Of a DNA stretch of 64,000 bases, positions 1 to 8,867 are shown piece by piece (within the stretch, counting starts at the first letter, position 1; every line of letters begins with the position of its first letter). The notes beneath the pieces are model-generated. The model searched no databases and was not told the origin of the DNA. It saw only the letters and a list, made by a program, of their open reading frames with translations. The stretch is from NCBI RefSeq assembly GCF_001509585.1, contig NZ_LNCI01000004.1:434001-498000 (forward strand), read 5' to 3'. Made by a program: the position numbers and the translations under genes. Source of the stretch: Tropicimonas marinistellae. GTDB lineage: Bacteria > Pseudomonadota > Alphaproteobacteria > Rhodobacterales > Rhodobacteraceae.

Positions 1-330
1 ACAACCGGCCTTGGGGATCATGATCTGATCCAGCCGGTCGCTGGCATTTTCCAGCAGGTCAACCACGTCACGATACCAATACGGTGTATCGAGCCCGTTG
101 ATCCGCACGGAGAGCGTCTTGGAGCCCCAATCCACATCGCCGATGGCCTGGATAATGTTCTTGCGCGCCTCCGGCTTATCGTCCGGCGCCACGCTGTCCT
201 CCAGATCCAAGTTGATCACGTCGGCCGCGCTTGCCGCCATCTTCTCGAAGATCGCCGGACGGGAGCCAGGACCGAAGAGTTGGCAACGGTTCGGACGGGC
301 GGGTGCGGCGGGCTGGATGCGGAAACTCAT
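1..330 (-). CDS. mcl1: L-malyl-CoA/beta-methylmalyl-CoA lyase, N-terminal 110 residues (runs off left edge)
   Basis: The reverse strand from ATG at 330 reads through in one frame to base 1, giving 110 residues. The start MSFRIQPAAPARPNRCQLFGPGSRP, the segment DVINLDLEDSVAPDDK and the segment WYRDVVDLLE are, from memory of the family, almost those of Rhodobacter Mcl1 (HpcH/HpaI aldolase / CitE-like superfamily). LDLEDSV carries the conserved acidic residues near the metal/CoA site. The enzyme cleaves L-malyl-CoA and beta-methylmalyl-CoA to acetyl- or propionyl-CoA plus glyoxylate, a step of the ethylmalonyl-CoA pathway. The C-terminal two thirds lie outside the window. The family call is firm; the exact acyl specificity is inferred from similarity. 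Confidence 0.9.
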   Translation of the reverse strand, partial: MSFRIQPAAPARPNRCQLFGPGSRPAIFEKMAASAADVINLDLEDSVAPDDKPEARKNIIQAIGDVDWGSKTLSVRINGLDTPYWYRDVVDLLENASDRLDQIMIPKAGC

Positions 331-492
331 GTCTCTCTCCGGCAATGATATTACTCTCTGGGTCCTCGTCGAGATAGATTATTGCCCACCCACTGACAAG
401 GACTTTTCGCACCGGCAGCATTATCCTGCGGCACCGCAGAGATTCACCTCCCGAAGCGGTCCGAACGCATCCTTAGGCCAAAACAGACGGTG

Positions 493-1527
493 CTAGTTTT
501 CGGCGCCGTTGTCTCCGGCGCGGGGAATGAATTCCCGGAATGTGTCGTCAAGCCAGAAACGGCCGGCATCGACGCTGGCCACGTAGCTGGCGAGCGAATC
601 TGCCGTTTCCGGTACGGCCGCCACGATTCGCTCGGACCTCGTGTAGACAAGCGCCGCGAAGCCGAAGATCAGAAAGGCGACGCCGAGCCCGATACGCATT
701 CCGCGTCTGCGGCGTTGTCGCATGCGCGGATCGTCTGCTCGAACGGGCACCGTTTCGGCATCGCCCGGTTCGAGTGTCGAGGTGATCTGTTCCACATCGG
801 GCAGACGCTCGCGCCGCGAAGAAGACCGCAGTACCTTCTGCAGCTGCGGATCGTCCTCGGGGGGCTGCCCCGCTTCCTCCACATCCGCACCTGCCACGGC
901 ATAATCGGCCGTTCCACGCTTCGCTGCATGGTCCGGCGTGGGAACACCGAGATCCGGCTGGAATTCCGGTAGTCCGGATTCCGCCCTGCGGGCGTCCTGT
1001 TCTCGCTCGGCCTCTTCCCGAAGTACGGAAAGCACGCTCTCGTCCACCTGTTGGCGTCGCGGCATTCCCATACCGGCGAGGTCCGGCTCGGCATCGCGCG
1101 CGAGCGCGGACGGCGCTTCGGCGTCGCCACCCACCTGCGAGTCGTCCGTCGGCCCCGACGCGACCGGCATGTCGGACTCGGCCGCCAAACCGGGCGAGGC
1201 GCCAGCGGGTTCTTCGTCAGAAATGTCGTCAGCGATGCCTTCGACGTCCGTGGCGTCACTCTCGCTGCTCTCAACGGCCCGTACAGTGTCTTCCTCGTCA
1301 ACGGCATCTGGTACAGGATCGGGTTTCGGCGGCGACTGTGGCGCTGCCACGGGCGCGGCCCCCGGCGATTCCCAGGAAAGCTCCTCGGAGAGTTCGGGAT
1401 CGAAATCCGGATGTTTCTGAAACCAGCTGTTTCCGCAATTGGAGCATTGGACGTCGCGCCCCGTCTCGGGGATCACCCGGTCGTCGACCGCGTATTGCGC
1501 CCCGCAATTTGGACAGATCAGCCTCAT
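493..1527 (-). CDS. MJ0042-type zinc-ribbon protein with one C-terminal membrane segment
   Basis: A 344-residue protein. Residues 1-37 form a zinc ribbon: CPNCGAQY, then CSNCG about 25 residues later (two CxxC knuckles), the MJ0042 motif common at the N-terminus of alphaproteobacterial proteins. A long acidic, Pro/Ala/Glu-rich linker of low complexity (about residues 40-270) follows. After a basic patch (RQRRRRGMR) comes one hydrophobic helix (about 275-295), then a short C-terminal tail. This suggests a cytoplasmic zinc ribbon tethered to the inner membrane. It is divergent from ftsEX-plsC, an arrangement I recall as frequent in Rhodobacteraceae, so a link to envelope or division is possible. 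Function is unknown. Confidence 0.75.
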   Translation of the reverse strand: MRLICPNCGAQYAVDDRVIPETGRDVQCSNCGNSWFQKHPDFDPELSEELSWESPGAAPVAAPQSPPKPDPVPDAVDEEDTVRAVESSESDATDVEGIADDISDEEPAGASPGLAAESDMPVASGPTDDSQVGGDAEAPSALARDAEPDLAGMGMPRRQQVDESVLSVLREEAEREQDARRAESGLPEFQPDLGVPTPDHAAKRGTADYAVAGADVEEAGQPPEDDPQLQKVLRSSSRRERLPDVEQITSTLEPGDAETVPVRADDPRMRQRRRRGMRIGLGVAFLIFGFAALVYTRSERIVAAVPETADSLASYVASVDAGRFWLDDTFREFIPRAGDNGAEN

Positions 1528-1764
1528 GACGTCCTCTCGACCCGGGCGTCCGATCGCCCGTTGCTCTTTTGATTTCGCGCATTTGTACCAGCGGCAAATG
1601 GAATCTCAAAGAGCCGCCGGCATTTTTGCGAGCCCAGTGAGGAACCCGTAGCACGTCTGCAGGCATCGAGGCCGAAATCCGGGTCTTTCGGACGGTGTTC
1701 ACCGCGATCCGGCACTTCCCGTTGAAACCCGGTGCTGGCTCGGGCAGAACGGGCGCCACATGGC

Positions 1765-2457
1765 ATGGACACCCCGCACGTGATCGAGCTTCAGAACGTC
1801 GCCTATTCCTACGGCAGCGATGCCCTTCTGTCCGATGTGACCCTGCATCTGGCCCCGGGCTCCTTCCACTTTCTGACCGGGCCTTCGGGCGCGGGAAAAT
1901 CCACCCTCCTCAAACTCTGCTACATGGAACTGATGCCATCGGCGGGTCAGATGACCGTGTTCGGCCGCGAAGTGTCCGACCTGCGGCGCGACGATATCGC
2001 GCGCACCCGTCGGCGGATCGGCGTGGTCCATCAGGAATGCCAGTTTCTCGATCACCTTCCGCTCACCGAGAATCTTTCGTTGCCGCTGACTGTCGCCGGA
2101 CGCGATCCGGCGGAAGAGGCGGAGAACTTGCGGGAGCTGATGACCTGGGTTGGGCTCAGCACGCGGGCGCAGGCGACGCCGCCGGAGCTGTCGGGCGGCG
2201 AGCGGCAGCGCGCCGCCCTCGCCCGCGCCGTCATCATGGACCCGGAACTCATCCTCGCCGACGAACCCACCGGCAATGTGGACTGGGAGATGTCGTTGCG
2301 CCTGCTGCAACTTCTCGTGGAGCTCAACCGCCTCGGCAAAACCGTGCTCGTCGCCACCCACGACCTCAACCTGATACGCGCCGCCAAGAGCCAGGTGTCC
2401 GTCCGGGTCCTGCGGATCGCTGACCGAACATTGCAATTGTCGGGGGCAGACCTGTGA
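1765..2457 (+). CDS. ftsE: Cell division ATP-binding protein FtsE
   Basis: An ABC ATPase of 230 residues. Walker A is GPSGAGKST, the Q-loop region is VHQECQFLDHLPLTEN, the signature is LSGGERQR, and Walker B is LILADEPTGNVDWE with a downstream ATHD His. Asn in the DEPTGNVD loop is typical of FtsE. FtsE drives the FtsX membrane partner, which activates periplasmic cell-wall hydrolases at the septum. I prefer ATG at 1765 because it leads into the normal FtsE N-terminus (VIELQNVAYSY); an upstream in-frame start at 1732 would only add a non-homologous leader. It overlaps ftsX by four bases (GTGA), indicating translational coupling. Confidence 0.93.
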   Translation: MDTPHVIELQNVAYSYGSDALLSDVTLHLAPGSFHFLTGPSGAGKSTLLKLCYMELMPSAGQMTVFGREVSDLRRDDIARTRRRIGVVHQECQFLDHLPLTENLSLPLTVAGRDPAEEAENLRELMTWVGLSTRAQATPPELSGGERQRAALARAVIMDPELILADEPTGNVDWEMSLRLLQLLVELNRLGKTVLVATHDLNLIRAAKSQVSVRVLRIADRTLQLSGADL

Positions 2458-3356
2458 GCCGGACCTCGCAGATAAAGGATCTGGCCATGGGGCGCAGTGG
2501 CGCGGACAGGGTCGTCCCGCCAACCGGCTTTACCGCGCGCCTGACGGTCTTCACCGCGGCCGCCATGGCATTTCTCGCGGTTTTCGCACTGGCGCTGTCG
2601 TTGGCGACCGACCGGCTCGCCAGCCGCTGGTCGGAGGCATTGGCACGCACCGCGACCGTGCGCATCTCGGCCCCGGCGGGCCAGGTCGCCGCGCAGGTGG
2701 ACGCAGCGATGGAGGTGCTGCGGACAACGCCCGGCGTGGACTCCGCCCGACCATTGAGCGACGCGGAACGCCGTGCGCTTCTGGAACCGTGGTTCGGACC
2801 GGACCTGCCGCTCGACCGGCTGCGCATTCCCGCGCTGATCGAGGTCGTCGAGACCCCGACCGGGATCGACACGACGGGCCTGCGTGCGCGACTTGCCGGC
2901 GAGGCCCCTGGCGCGATCTTCGACGACCACACACGATGGCGGGCGCCGCTGGTGCGCGCGGCCGGCCGCCTGCGGATGCTGGGCCTCTTCTCGCTGCTTC
3001 TGATCTCGGCGGCCACTGCTGCGATGATCACGCTGGCCGCCCAGGCGGCACTCGCGGCGAACGCCCGCGTCATCGCCACGCTGCGACTGGTCGGGGCGCT
3101 CGACACCTATATCGCCCGCGCCTTCGTGCGCCGTTTCACATTGAGGGCCTTCGCCGGCGCGCTTGCCGGCACCCTCGCCGGCCTTGCAACGGTCGCCTCG
3201 CTGCCAAGGGCGGATGCGGCCGGCGGCTTTCTCACCGGGCTGGGATTCACCGGCGCCGAATGGGCGTTGCCGCTGCTGATCCCGCCGATCACCGCAGCGG
3301 TCGCCTTCGCCGCGACCCGTTTCGCCGCGTTCCGCCAATTGCGGGAGACCACCTGA
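2454..3356 (+). CDS. ftsX: Cell division permease-like protein FtsX
   Basis: A 300-residue inner-membrane protein starting with GTG inside the ftsE stop codon. It has a first membrane helix at about residues 25-45, a periplasmic domain of about 130 residues (the extracellular loop that recruits hydrolase activators in the family), then three hydrophobic segments near 180-205, 225-245 and 265-285. That is the four-helix FtsX plan. It lacks clear sequence landmarks, as FtsX usually does, so the call rests on topology plus coupling to ftsE. The stop is followed one base later by the plsC start, so ftsE-ftsX-plsC is one operon. Confidence 0.88.
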   Translation: MSRTSQIKDLAMGRSGADRVVPPTGFTARLTVFTAAAMAFLAVFALALSLATDRLASRWSEALARTATVRISAPAGQVAAQVDAAMEVLRTTPGVDSARPLSDAERRALLEPWFGPDLPLDRLRIPALIEVVETPTGIDTTGLRARLAGEAPGAIFDDHTRWRAPLVRAAGRLRMLGLFSLLLISAATAAMITLAAQAALAANARVIATLRLVGALDTYIARAFVRRFTLRAFAGALAGTLAGLATVASLPRADAAGGFLTGLGFTGAEWALPLLIPPITAAVAFAATRFAAFRQLRETT

Positions 3357-3357
3357 G

Positions 3358-4083
3358 ATGCTTCAATCAATCCGCTCCCTGATCTTCGTCGGCCAGATCT
3401 ACCTGATGATGGCGCTGATGGCGCTGGCCTTCACACCGTTTGTCCTGCTCCACCGGCCGCTTGCTTTCACCGCCTGTCGGACATGGTGCGCCTGGGTGCG
3501 CTGGACGGCGGCCTGGATGGTTGGGCTGCGCTCGGAAATCCGCGGCGAGGTACCGACGGAGGAATGCCTCATCGCCTCCAAGCACCAGTCTTTCTTCGAC
3601 ATCATCCTGATCGTTTCCGCCGTTCCACGGCCGAAGTTCATCATGAAGGCAGAGTTGAAATGGGTGCCGATCGTCGGCTGGTACGCACAATGGATCGGCT
3701 GCGTGCCGGTCAATCGCGGCAAGCGCGCCGAGGCCATCCGGCAGATGAGGCAAGGGGTGGAGGCCGGACGGACTGCGCCGGGGCAGTTGATCATCTATCC
3801 ACAGGGTACCCGCGTCGCTCCCGGCGCCAAGGTGCCCTACAAGGTGGGATCCGGCGTGCTCTACGACCAGCTTGGGCAGGGATGCGTGCCCGCGGCCACG
3901 AATGTCGGTGTCTTCTGGCCGCGCACCGGCATCTGGCGCAAGCCCGGCCTGGCCGTGGTCGAGTTCCTGCCGCCCATTGCGGCGGGATTGCCGCAGGCGG
4001 AATTCATGCAGCAGCTCGAAGAAACCGTCGAGAGCGCATCGAACCGGCTGATGGCCGAAGCCGGGTTCATTCCCGGACCCTGA
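3358..4083 (+). CDS. plsC: 1-acyl-sn-glycerol-3-phosphate acyltransferase (PlsC family)
   Basis: A 241-residue protein. A hydrophobic N-terminal anchor (residues 8-32) is followed by the acyltransferase signature HX4D (KHQSFFD, H76 and D81), the basic FIMKAELKWVPIVGWY block and a YPQGTR motif, the family's EGTR equivalent that binds the glycerol-3-phosphate group. It acylates lysophosphatidic acid to phosphatidic acid at the inner membrane. It lies one base downstream of ftsX in an apparent operon. Substitution of Glu by Gln in the EGTR motif is a small oddity but occurs in the family. Confidence 0.9.
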   Translation: MLQSIRSLIFVGQIYLMMALMALAFTPFVLLHRPLAFTACRTWCAWVRWTAAWMVGLRSEIRGEVPTEECLIASKHQSFFDIILIVSAVPRPKFIMKAELKWVPIVGWYAQWIGCVPVNRGKRAEAIRQMRQGVEAGRTAPGQLIIYPQGTRVAPGAKVPYKVGSGVLYDQLGQGCVPAATNVGVFWPRTGIWRKPGLAVVEFLPPIAAGLPQAEFMQQLEETVESASNRLMAEAGFIPGP

Positions 4084-4397
4084 CCGCAACTCGCGGCTTC
4101 GAATCCAGAACGGCTCCCGCCCGTCTTCAGTGCCTGCCGGCACCTCATCCCGTTGGGCCAGGCAGGCTTCGCCTGTCGAAACCGGGACGGCGGTGCGGAG
4201 TACGCTATTGCGAGAATCCCCCGGAATGCGGGCGATTCCGCGCCCCGCCCCCAAAACGCCATGGGGCGGCACAGGTCGTTGGGCACCAATTCAGGTTTCG
4301 CCTCTTGCCCACGCGCGCGCAGCGCGCGCCGGGCCCAACGGGAGGAGGCGCATCTGCGATGCGCTGACGACGGGCGGGAGCGCCCGAACAATGGCGG
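4084..4397. other. 314-bp intergenic region between convergent plsC and puuD with a GC-palindromic segment
   Basis: No credible gene. Around 4311-4345 there is a stretch of alternating GC, CGCGCGCAGCGCGCGCC, followed by GGGCCCAACGGGAGGAGGCGCA. From memory, this resembles an intergenic sequence that recurs in many Rhodobacteraceae genomes. A weakly similar piece (GCGCGCGTTGGGCGCGC region) lies near 5996-6015 upstream of puuD. It could act as a transcription end for both convergent genes, but there is no T-run and I cannot confirm repeat status from one window. Confidence 0.35.
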
Positions 4398-5639
4398 TCA
4401 CCCCGCGCGTCCGGCACGAAACCACCGCACCAGCGCGGCCCGGTCCTGCGGGTCCATGAAGCTGGACCGCCCCGGCGGCATCGCACGCGTGACACCGGCG
4501 TGCAGGTAGATCTCTGCCGCATGGCGCGCCACATCACTCGCCGTGACCAGCTTCACACCCTTCGGCGGCGCTGCAATGCCCTCCCAGGCCGGTTCCGGTG
4601 CGTGGCACATGGAGCAATTGTTGAGCACGACCTCATAGGCTGCCTCGAACCCCTCGGCCTCTGCATACCTCTGCTGGGCCGGGCTCAGCGCGCTTTCCTC
4701 CCAGCCATCGTCCTCTCCGTAAAGCGGCGAAAGCGACAGCCAGACAATGGCGGCGAACAGCACCGCGGTGGCGCCCCAGGTCCAGAGCGGGCCCTTCTTT
4801 GGAAAGTCGCTGGCGTGGAAGGTATTGAAATAATGACGAATTGTGACGCCCATCAGGAAAACCAGGCTGGCAATCAACCAGTTCCACGGGCTCGCGAAGG
4901 CCAGCGGGTAGTGGTTCGACAGCATCAGGAACAACACCGGCAGTGTCAGGTAGTTGTTGTGCGTCGAGCGTTGCTTGGCGATCTTTCCATACTTGGCATC
5001 GGGCGTGCGGCCGGCCTTCAGATCCTCCACCACGATCTTCTGGTTCGGGATGATCACGAAGAAGACATTGGCCGACATCACCGTTGCCGTAATCGCGCCA
5101 AGGTGCAGCATGGCCGCCCGGCCGGAGAAGATATGGGTGTATGCAAAGGCCATGACCACAAGGATTAGATAGAGCAGGACCATCAGCTTCGTATTGTCGT
5201 CCCCGAAGGCCGACTTGCAGATCCGGTCGTAGGCAAGCCACCCGAGGCCGAGGGAACCGAGCGAGATCAGGATCGCGAGCCAGGACGGCAGGTTGAGGAC
5301 CTCGGGGTCGACGAGGAAGAGGTCGGCGCCCATGTAGTAGACCATCACCAGCATGGCGAAACCGCTGAGCCAGGTGGTGTAGCTCTCCCACTTGAACCAG
5401 ATCAGGTGCTCCGGCAGGCGCGCCGGGGCCACGAGGTACTTCTGGAGGTGGTAGAATCCGCCGCCGTGGACTTGCCATTCTTCGCCATGCACACCGGCGG
5501 GAAGGTCCACCGCCTTTCGCAAGCCGAGATCCAAGGCTATGAAATAAAACGAAGATCCGATCCACGCGATTCCGGCGACAACGTGCAGCCAGCGCATTGC
5601 GAACTCGGCCCAGGCCCAGAGGATTGTGGTATCGAGCAT
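4398..5639 (-). CDS. puuD: Urate hydroxylase (urate oxidase) PuuD with C-terminal cytochrome c domain
   Basis: A 413-residue integral membrane protein. It has about eight or nine membrane helices in the first 320 residues, with conserved family segments RWLHVVAGIAWIGSSFYFI, GGGFYHLQKY and STHNNYLTLPVLFLMLSNHYP. A c-type cytochrome domain with a CSMCH haem motif follows near residue 345; a methionine (AMPPGRSSFM) is a candidate axial ligand. PuuD oxidises urate to 5-hydroxyisourate and passes electrons to the respiratory chain through its cytochrome. ATG at 5639 is chosen because it has a good AAGGGAGA ribosome site and begins the conserved MLDTTILWAWAEF; the open frame continues upstream to 6014 but the extra 125 residues look non-coding. 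No other purine genes are in the window. Confidence 0.92.
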   Translation of the reverse strand: MLDTTILWAWAEFAMRWLHVVAGIAWIGSSFYFIALDLGLRKAVDLPAGVHGEEWQVHGGGFYHLQKYLVAPARLPEHLIWFKWESYTTWLSGFAMLVMVYYMGADLFLVDPEVLNLPSWLAILISLGSLGLGWLAYDRICKSAFGDDNTKLMVLLYLILVVMAFAYTHIFSGRAAMLHLGAITATVMSANVFFVIIPNQKIVVEDLKAGRTPDAKYGKIAKQRSTHNNYLTLPVLFLMLSNHYPLAFASPWNWLIASLVFLMGVTIRHYFNTFHASDFPKKGPLWTWGATAVLFAAIVWLSLSPLYGEDDGWEESALSPAQQRYAEAEGFEAAYEVVLNNCSMCHAPEPAWEGIAAPPKGVKLVTASDVARHAAEIYLHAGVTRAMPPGRSSFMDPQDRAALVRWFRAGRAG

Positions 5640-5817
5640 GGCTGTCTCCCTTGGCTTTCGCCGCCGAGCCTTCTCCAGGGGTGGCGCAAACTCAAACCGA
5701 AAGCGCCGCAGAATCGGGGCTGGGCGCGCCTTTTCCGGGCAGCGATTAGGAATTGGGCGACGGATGCGCGGACAATTCGGAAAACCGGCAATATCCCGTC
5801 GTGGACCGGTCGAAATC

Positions 5818-5955
5818 CGGTCGTTTTGACCGAAAGGGCCGGTCGAAACGACCCAAACCACGACCGTTTTGGCGCGATTTCGGCCTCGGCAGCCCGGAAA
5901 TGCCGGATGGCGCGCGGTTTCGGCAGAAATATCGCCAAATCGGTCGGAACGACCG
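5818..5955. promoter_or_regulatory. Cluster of GGTCG/CGACC dyads upstream of puuD
   Basis: The 390-bp gap before puuD (5640-6029) contains three short inverted repeats of one family: CGGTC-GTTTT-GACCG at 5818-5832, GGTCG-AAA-CGACC at 5841-5853, and CGGTCG-GAA-CGACCG at 5941-5955, plus further half sites (GACCGGTCG at about 5804, AACCGACCG at about 5960). The first two are about one DNA turn apart by start (23 bp). This looks like a multi-site operator for a dimeric regulator of puuD. It could also be a local repeat with no regulatory role. Nothing else is recognisable in the gap. Confidence 0.45.
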
Positions 5956-6029
5956 GCAAAACCGACCGAACTTGCTGCGGCAGTGGGCGGCCCCGGCGCG
6001 CGTTGGGCGCGCACCCGTCGGCTCGCCGA

Positions 6030-7829
6030 TCAGCGGGCCTCTCCGCCCGCGATGTGAACGCGCCAATCGCCGCTCGCGGTCACATCCAGCGCATCCGCGG
6101 TGGCGACGGCCTCGCAGAGGAAACCCTGCACCGTGTCGCCGCCTGCGAGGTCGATCGTGCCGAGGCCGAGCGGGGCGGGAATACCGGCCAGAAACCCTCC
6201 GACCTGTTCCATCGGAATGTCCCACAGCTCGACGGCGATCTCCGCGCCGTCGCCGGGTGCGGTGCGAACGAGCCCGGGACGCTGCGGCGGGCCACCGGCG
6301 AGGGCGTAGAGCCGATAGGCATTGCTGGTGCGTGCCGCGCGGCGGAAGCTGGCGCCGAGCTCGGTCAACTGGTGGTTGAGCGGCAGGCCGGACATATGCG
6401 CGCCGCAAACCGCGAGGGTGAGCCGGTCCGGCGCGGCGGGTTCGAGGGCCCGGTGGCCGGGGCGGGACCAGCCGGTTGCACCGAGCCCCCGCGTCCCGGA
6501 GGCTTCGAGCGCCAGCGCGACGGCGGCGAGTTCCGCATCCTTTCCGGCGGCGGCCAGCAGGGTCACGCTGCCGGGCCGGCCATCGCTGCGTGGCGGGACC
6601 GGCACGGCAAGGCCGCACATGTCGAGCAGGTTCACGAAATTGGTGTAGGTGCCGAAATTGGAGTTCGGCCCGACCGGATCGGCCTCCAGATCGGCGGTGG
6701 TGTAGAAGGTCGGGATGGTCGGCACGCAGAGCATGTCCACGCTAGCCAGCGCCGGTTCGGCGGCACGGGCCAGTTCCTTCAGCCGATAGATGCCGCGGAA
6801 GGCATCGGCGGCCGTCAGCCCCTCCGCCTTGCCGATGATCTGGCGCGTGACCGGCAGGATCGCCTCGGGATCGCGCGCCAGCAGGTCTTCGATGACCGTG
6901 TAGCGTTCGGCCACCCAGGCCCCTTCGTAAAGCATCTGGGCCACGGCATAGAGGGGGGTGAAGTCAACCTCCGCGATCTCGGCGCCCTGCCCGCGCAACA
7001 GCTCGACCGTATCGGCGAAGGATGCCGCCTGCACGCTGTCGCCGAAGAACTCAATACTGTCACGGCTGGGAACCCCCACCACGGGCGGCGCGGAAGGCCG
7101 CGCCAGATCCGGTGCGTTCCAGCGCCGCGCGAAGGCGTCGTTCGGGTCGAAAGCGCAGCAAACCTGGTAGGCGGCATAGGCATCCTGCACCGTCAGGGCG
7201 AAGATCGAGACCGTTTCGACCGAACGGCAGGCTGGTACGACGCCGGTGGCCGACAGCGCGCCGAGGGTGGGTTTGAGCCCGACGATATTGTTGAGTGCCG
7301 CCGGTACGCGGCCGGAACCGGCGGTATCGGTCCCGAGCGCCAGCGCGACGATGCCGTGGCCCACGGCAACGCCGGAGCCGCCGGAGGAGCCGCCGGGCAC
7401 GATCTCCGGGTCGATGGAATTGCGCGGCGCGCCATAGGGCGTGCGGACACCCACCAGACCGGTGGCGAACTGGTCCAGGTTGGTTTTGCCGATGAAGATC
7501 GCGCCCGCCGCGCGCAGCCGCTCGACCACGAAGGCGTCCTTCTTCGGGCGGTAGGCGAAGGCCGGGCAGGCGGCCGTCGTCTCGTAGCCGGCGACGTCGA
7601 TATTATCCTTGACGGCAAAGGGGATCCCCCAGAGCGGGCGGGATGGATCGAATGCTCCGAGGGCCTGCGCCTCGGCGCGCGCCTGCGCCTCGTTGGGCAT
7701 GTCGAGGAAGATACCGGGATCATCGACCATCGCGATCCGGGCGAAGACCTGGCCAACAACCTCCTCCGGCGTGACACCGCGCGCATAGGCGGCGTGCAGG
7801 TCGGGGATGGTCATCGCGATGTCGAACAT
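6030..7829 (-). CDS. atzF: Allophanate hydrolase
   Basis: A 599-residue amidase-signature enzyme. The Ser-cisSer-Lys triad is visible as K74 (FAVKDNID), S148 (PGGSSGGSG) and S172 (GTDTAGSGR), with 74- and 24-residue spacing as in known AtzF. Residues 1-430 are the amidase domain; the last about 160 residues (from LALEASGTRG) are the smaller C-terminal domain found in allophanate hydrolases. It hydrolyses allophanate to ammonia and carbonic products. There is no urea carboxylase gene beside it, so allophanate here is more likely to come from biuret via the cysteine hydrolases at 13.2-16.1 kb. ATG at 7829 has an AAAGGG ribosome site and replaces a 10-residue longer start. Divergent from the LysR gene. 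Confidence 0.9.
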   Translation of the reverse strand: MFDIAMTIPDLHAAYARGVTPEEVVGQVFARIAMVDDPGIFLDMPNEAQARAEAQALGAFDPSRPLWGIPFAVKDNIDVAGYETTAACPAFAYRPKKDAFVVERLRAAGAIFIGKTNLDQFATGLVGVRTPYGAPRNSIDPEIVPGGSSGGSGVAVGHGIVALALGTDTAGSGRVPAALNNIVGLKPTLGALSATGVVPACRSVETVSIFALTVQDAYAAYQVCCAFDPNDAFARRWNAPDLARPSAPPVVGVPSRDSIEFFGDSVQAASFADTVELLRGQGAEIAEVDFTPLYAVAQMLYEGAWVAERYTVIEDLLARDPEAILPVTRQIIGKAEGLTAADAFRGIYRLKELARAAEPALASVDMLCVPTIPTFYTTADLEADPVGPNSNFGTYTNFVNLLDMCGLAVPVPPRSDGRPGSVTLLAAAGKDAELAAVALALEASGTRGLGATGWSRPGHRALEPAAPDRLTLAVCGAHMSGLPLNHQLTELGASFRRAARTSNAYRLYALAGGPPQRPGLVRTAPGDGAEIAVELWDIPMEQVGGFLAGIPAPLGLGTIDLAGGDTVQGFLCEAVATADALDVTASGDWRVHIAGGEAR

Positions 7830-7925
7830 GGCAGGCCCTTTCTGTGGCGCTGTGAGCACGTGCTCCCCGCTCGTTGGTCCGACGTTGCGGTGATCGCCAC
7901 AACTGTTAAGATTTCACAAAAGCGG

Positions 7926-7938
7926 TGCAAAAAATGCA
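7926..7938. promoter_or_regulatory. T-N11-A LysR-type operator, copy 1 (TGCA-AAAAA-TGCA)
   Basis: A palindrome with TGCA arms around AAAAA, in the context GCGGTGCAAAAAATGCAGC. It lies between the divergent atzF and LysR genes, 97 bp before the atzF start and 13-25 bp before the LysR start. It matches the T-N11-A rule of LysR operators, and its reverse complement is the 13-mer at 8868-8880. The position suggests autoregulation plus control of atzF. Binding is inferred. Confidence 0.65.
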
Positions 7939-7950
7939 GCGGTGCGTACT

Positions 7951-8847
7951 GTGAAACATCTCCAGACCTTTCGGTACATCGAAGGCGTGGCGCGGGCCGG
8001 GTCGATCCGCAAGGCGGCTGACGACATGAATATCACGGCCTCGGCCCTGAACCGGCGCATCCAGCGGTTCGAGGCGGAGTTCGGATCCGAGATCTTCGAG
8101 CGGCTTCCCCGAGGGGTGCGGCTGAACCCGGCCGGGGAACTTCTGGTGCAACACTTCCGCGCCCAGGCCTCGGACCTCCGGCGGGTTCAGAGCCAGGTGG
8201 CCGACCTGTCGGGCGAACGCCGGGGCCACGTGAACGTGGCCTGTTCGCAGGCGCTGATCCCCTATTTCCTGCCGGAGCAGATCGCGGCCTACCGGCTGGC
8301 CCACCCCGGCGTGACCTTTTCGGTGATGGTGCGCGACCGGGCGGCGGCGGAGCGCGACCTGGCGAGTTTCAGCAGCGATCTGGCACTGGTCTTCGAGCCG
8401 GTGCACCTGGTGGATTTCGAGGTGCTGATGGCCGCGCCGCAGGTGATCCACGCGCTGATGCGGACGGATCACCCGCTGGCGGCGCAACCGGAGGTGCGGC
8501 TGCGCGACTGCCTCGATCACCCGCATGTCCTGCCGAGCGCCGAATACGGGGTTCGGGCGCTGCTGGAACAGGCGGCGGCGCGAGGGTCGCGGGCCCTGCG
8601 GCCGGTGGTGGAATCCGACAGTTTCGACTTCATGCGCCACTATGTGCGGCACGAGAATGCCGTGGCGTTCCAGATCCCGATCGGGCTGAGGGTCTATCCG
8701 GCGGACGGGCTGGCGGTGCGGCCGCTGTCGCAGCGCGACGTCCCGGCGGGGAGCCTGCTGTTGGGGCAGATGCGCGGACGGACCTTGCCGGTGGCCTCCG
8801 CCCGCTTCGCGCAGGAGCTGACCAAGGTACTCGAAGGCATCGCCTGA
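7951..8847 (+). CDS. LysR-family regulator of the amide-catabolism cluster
   Basis: A 298-residue LysR protein. The winged HTH spans residues 1-60 (VARAGSIRKAADDMNITASALNRRIQRFE), followed by a linker helix and a periplasmic-binding-like effector domain. It lies between divergent atzF and the BMP transporter operon, with a matching operator-like box on each side, so it probably controls both. GTG at 7951 gives the usual LysR start (MKHLQTF); another GTG at 7942 would add three residues, and neither has a clear ribosome site. The effector is unknown; a small amide or ureide is a reasonable guess. Confidence 0.85.
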   Translation: MKHLQTFRYIEGVARAGSIRKAADDMNITASALNRRIQRFEAEFGSEIFERLPRGVRLNPAGELLVQHFRAQASDLRRVQSQVADLSGERRGHVNVACSQALIPYFLPEQIAAYRLAHPGVTFSVMVRDRAAAERDLASFSSDLALVFEPVHLVDFEVLMAAPQVIHALMRTDHPLAAQPEVRLRDCLDHPHVLPSAEYGVRALLEQAAARGSRALRPVVESDSFDFMRHYVRHENAVAFQIPIGLRVYPADGLAVRPLSQRDVPAGSLLLGQMRGRTLPVASARFAQELTKVLEGIA

Positions 8848-8867
8848 TGCGCCGCCTGCCTGAGCGG

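Noticed and set aside
5406-8021. An 871-codon rightward open frame across puuD and atzF
   Set aside because: It runs over two real leftward genes and their intergenic region and has no recognisable domain.
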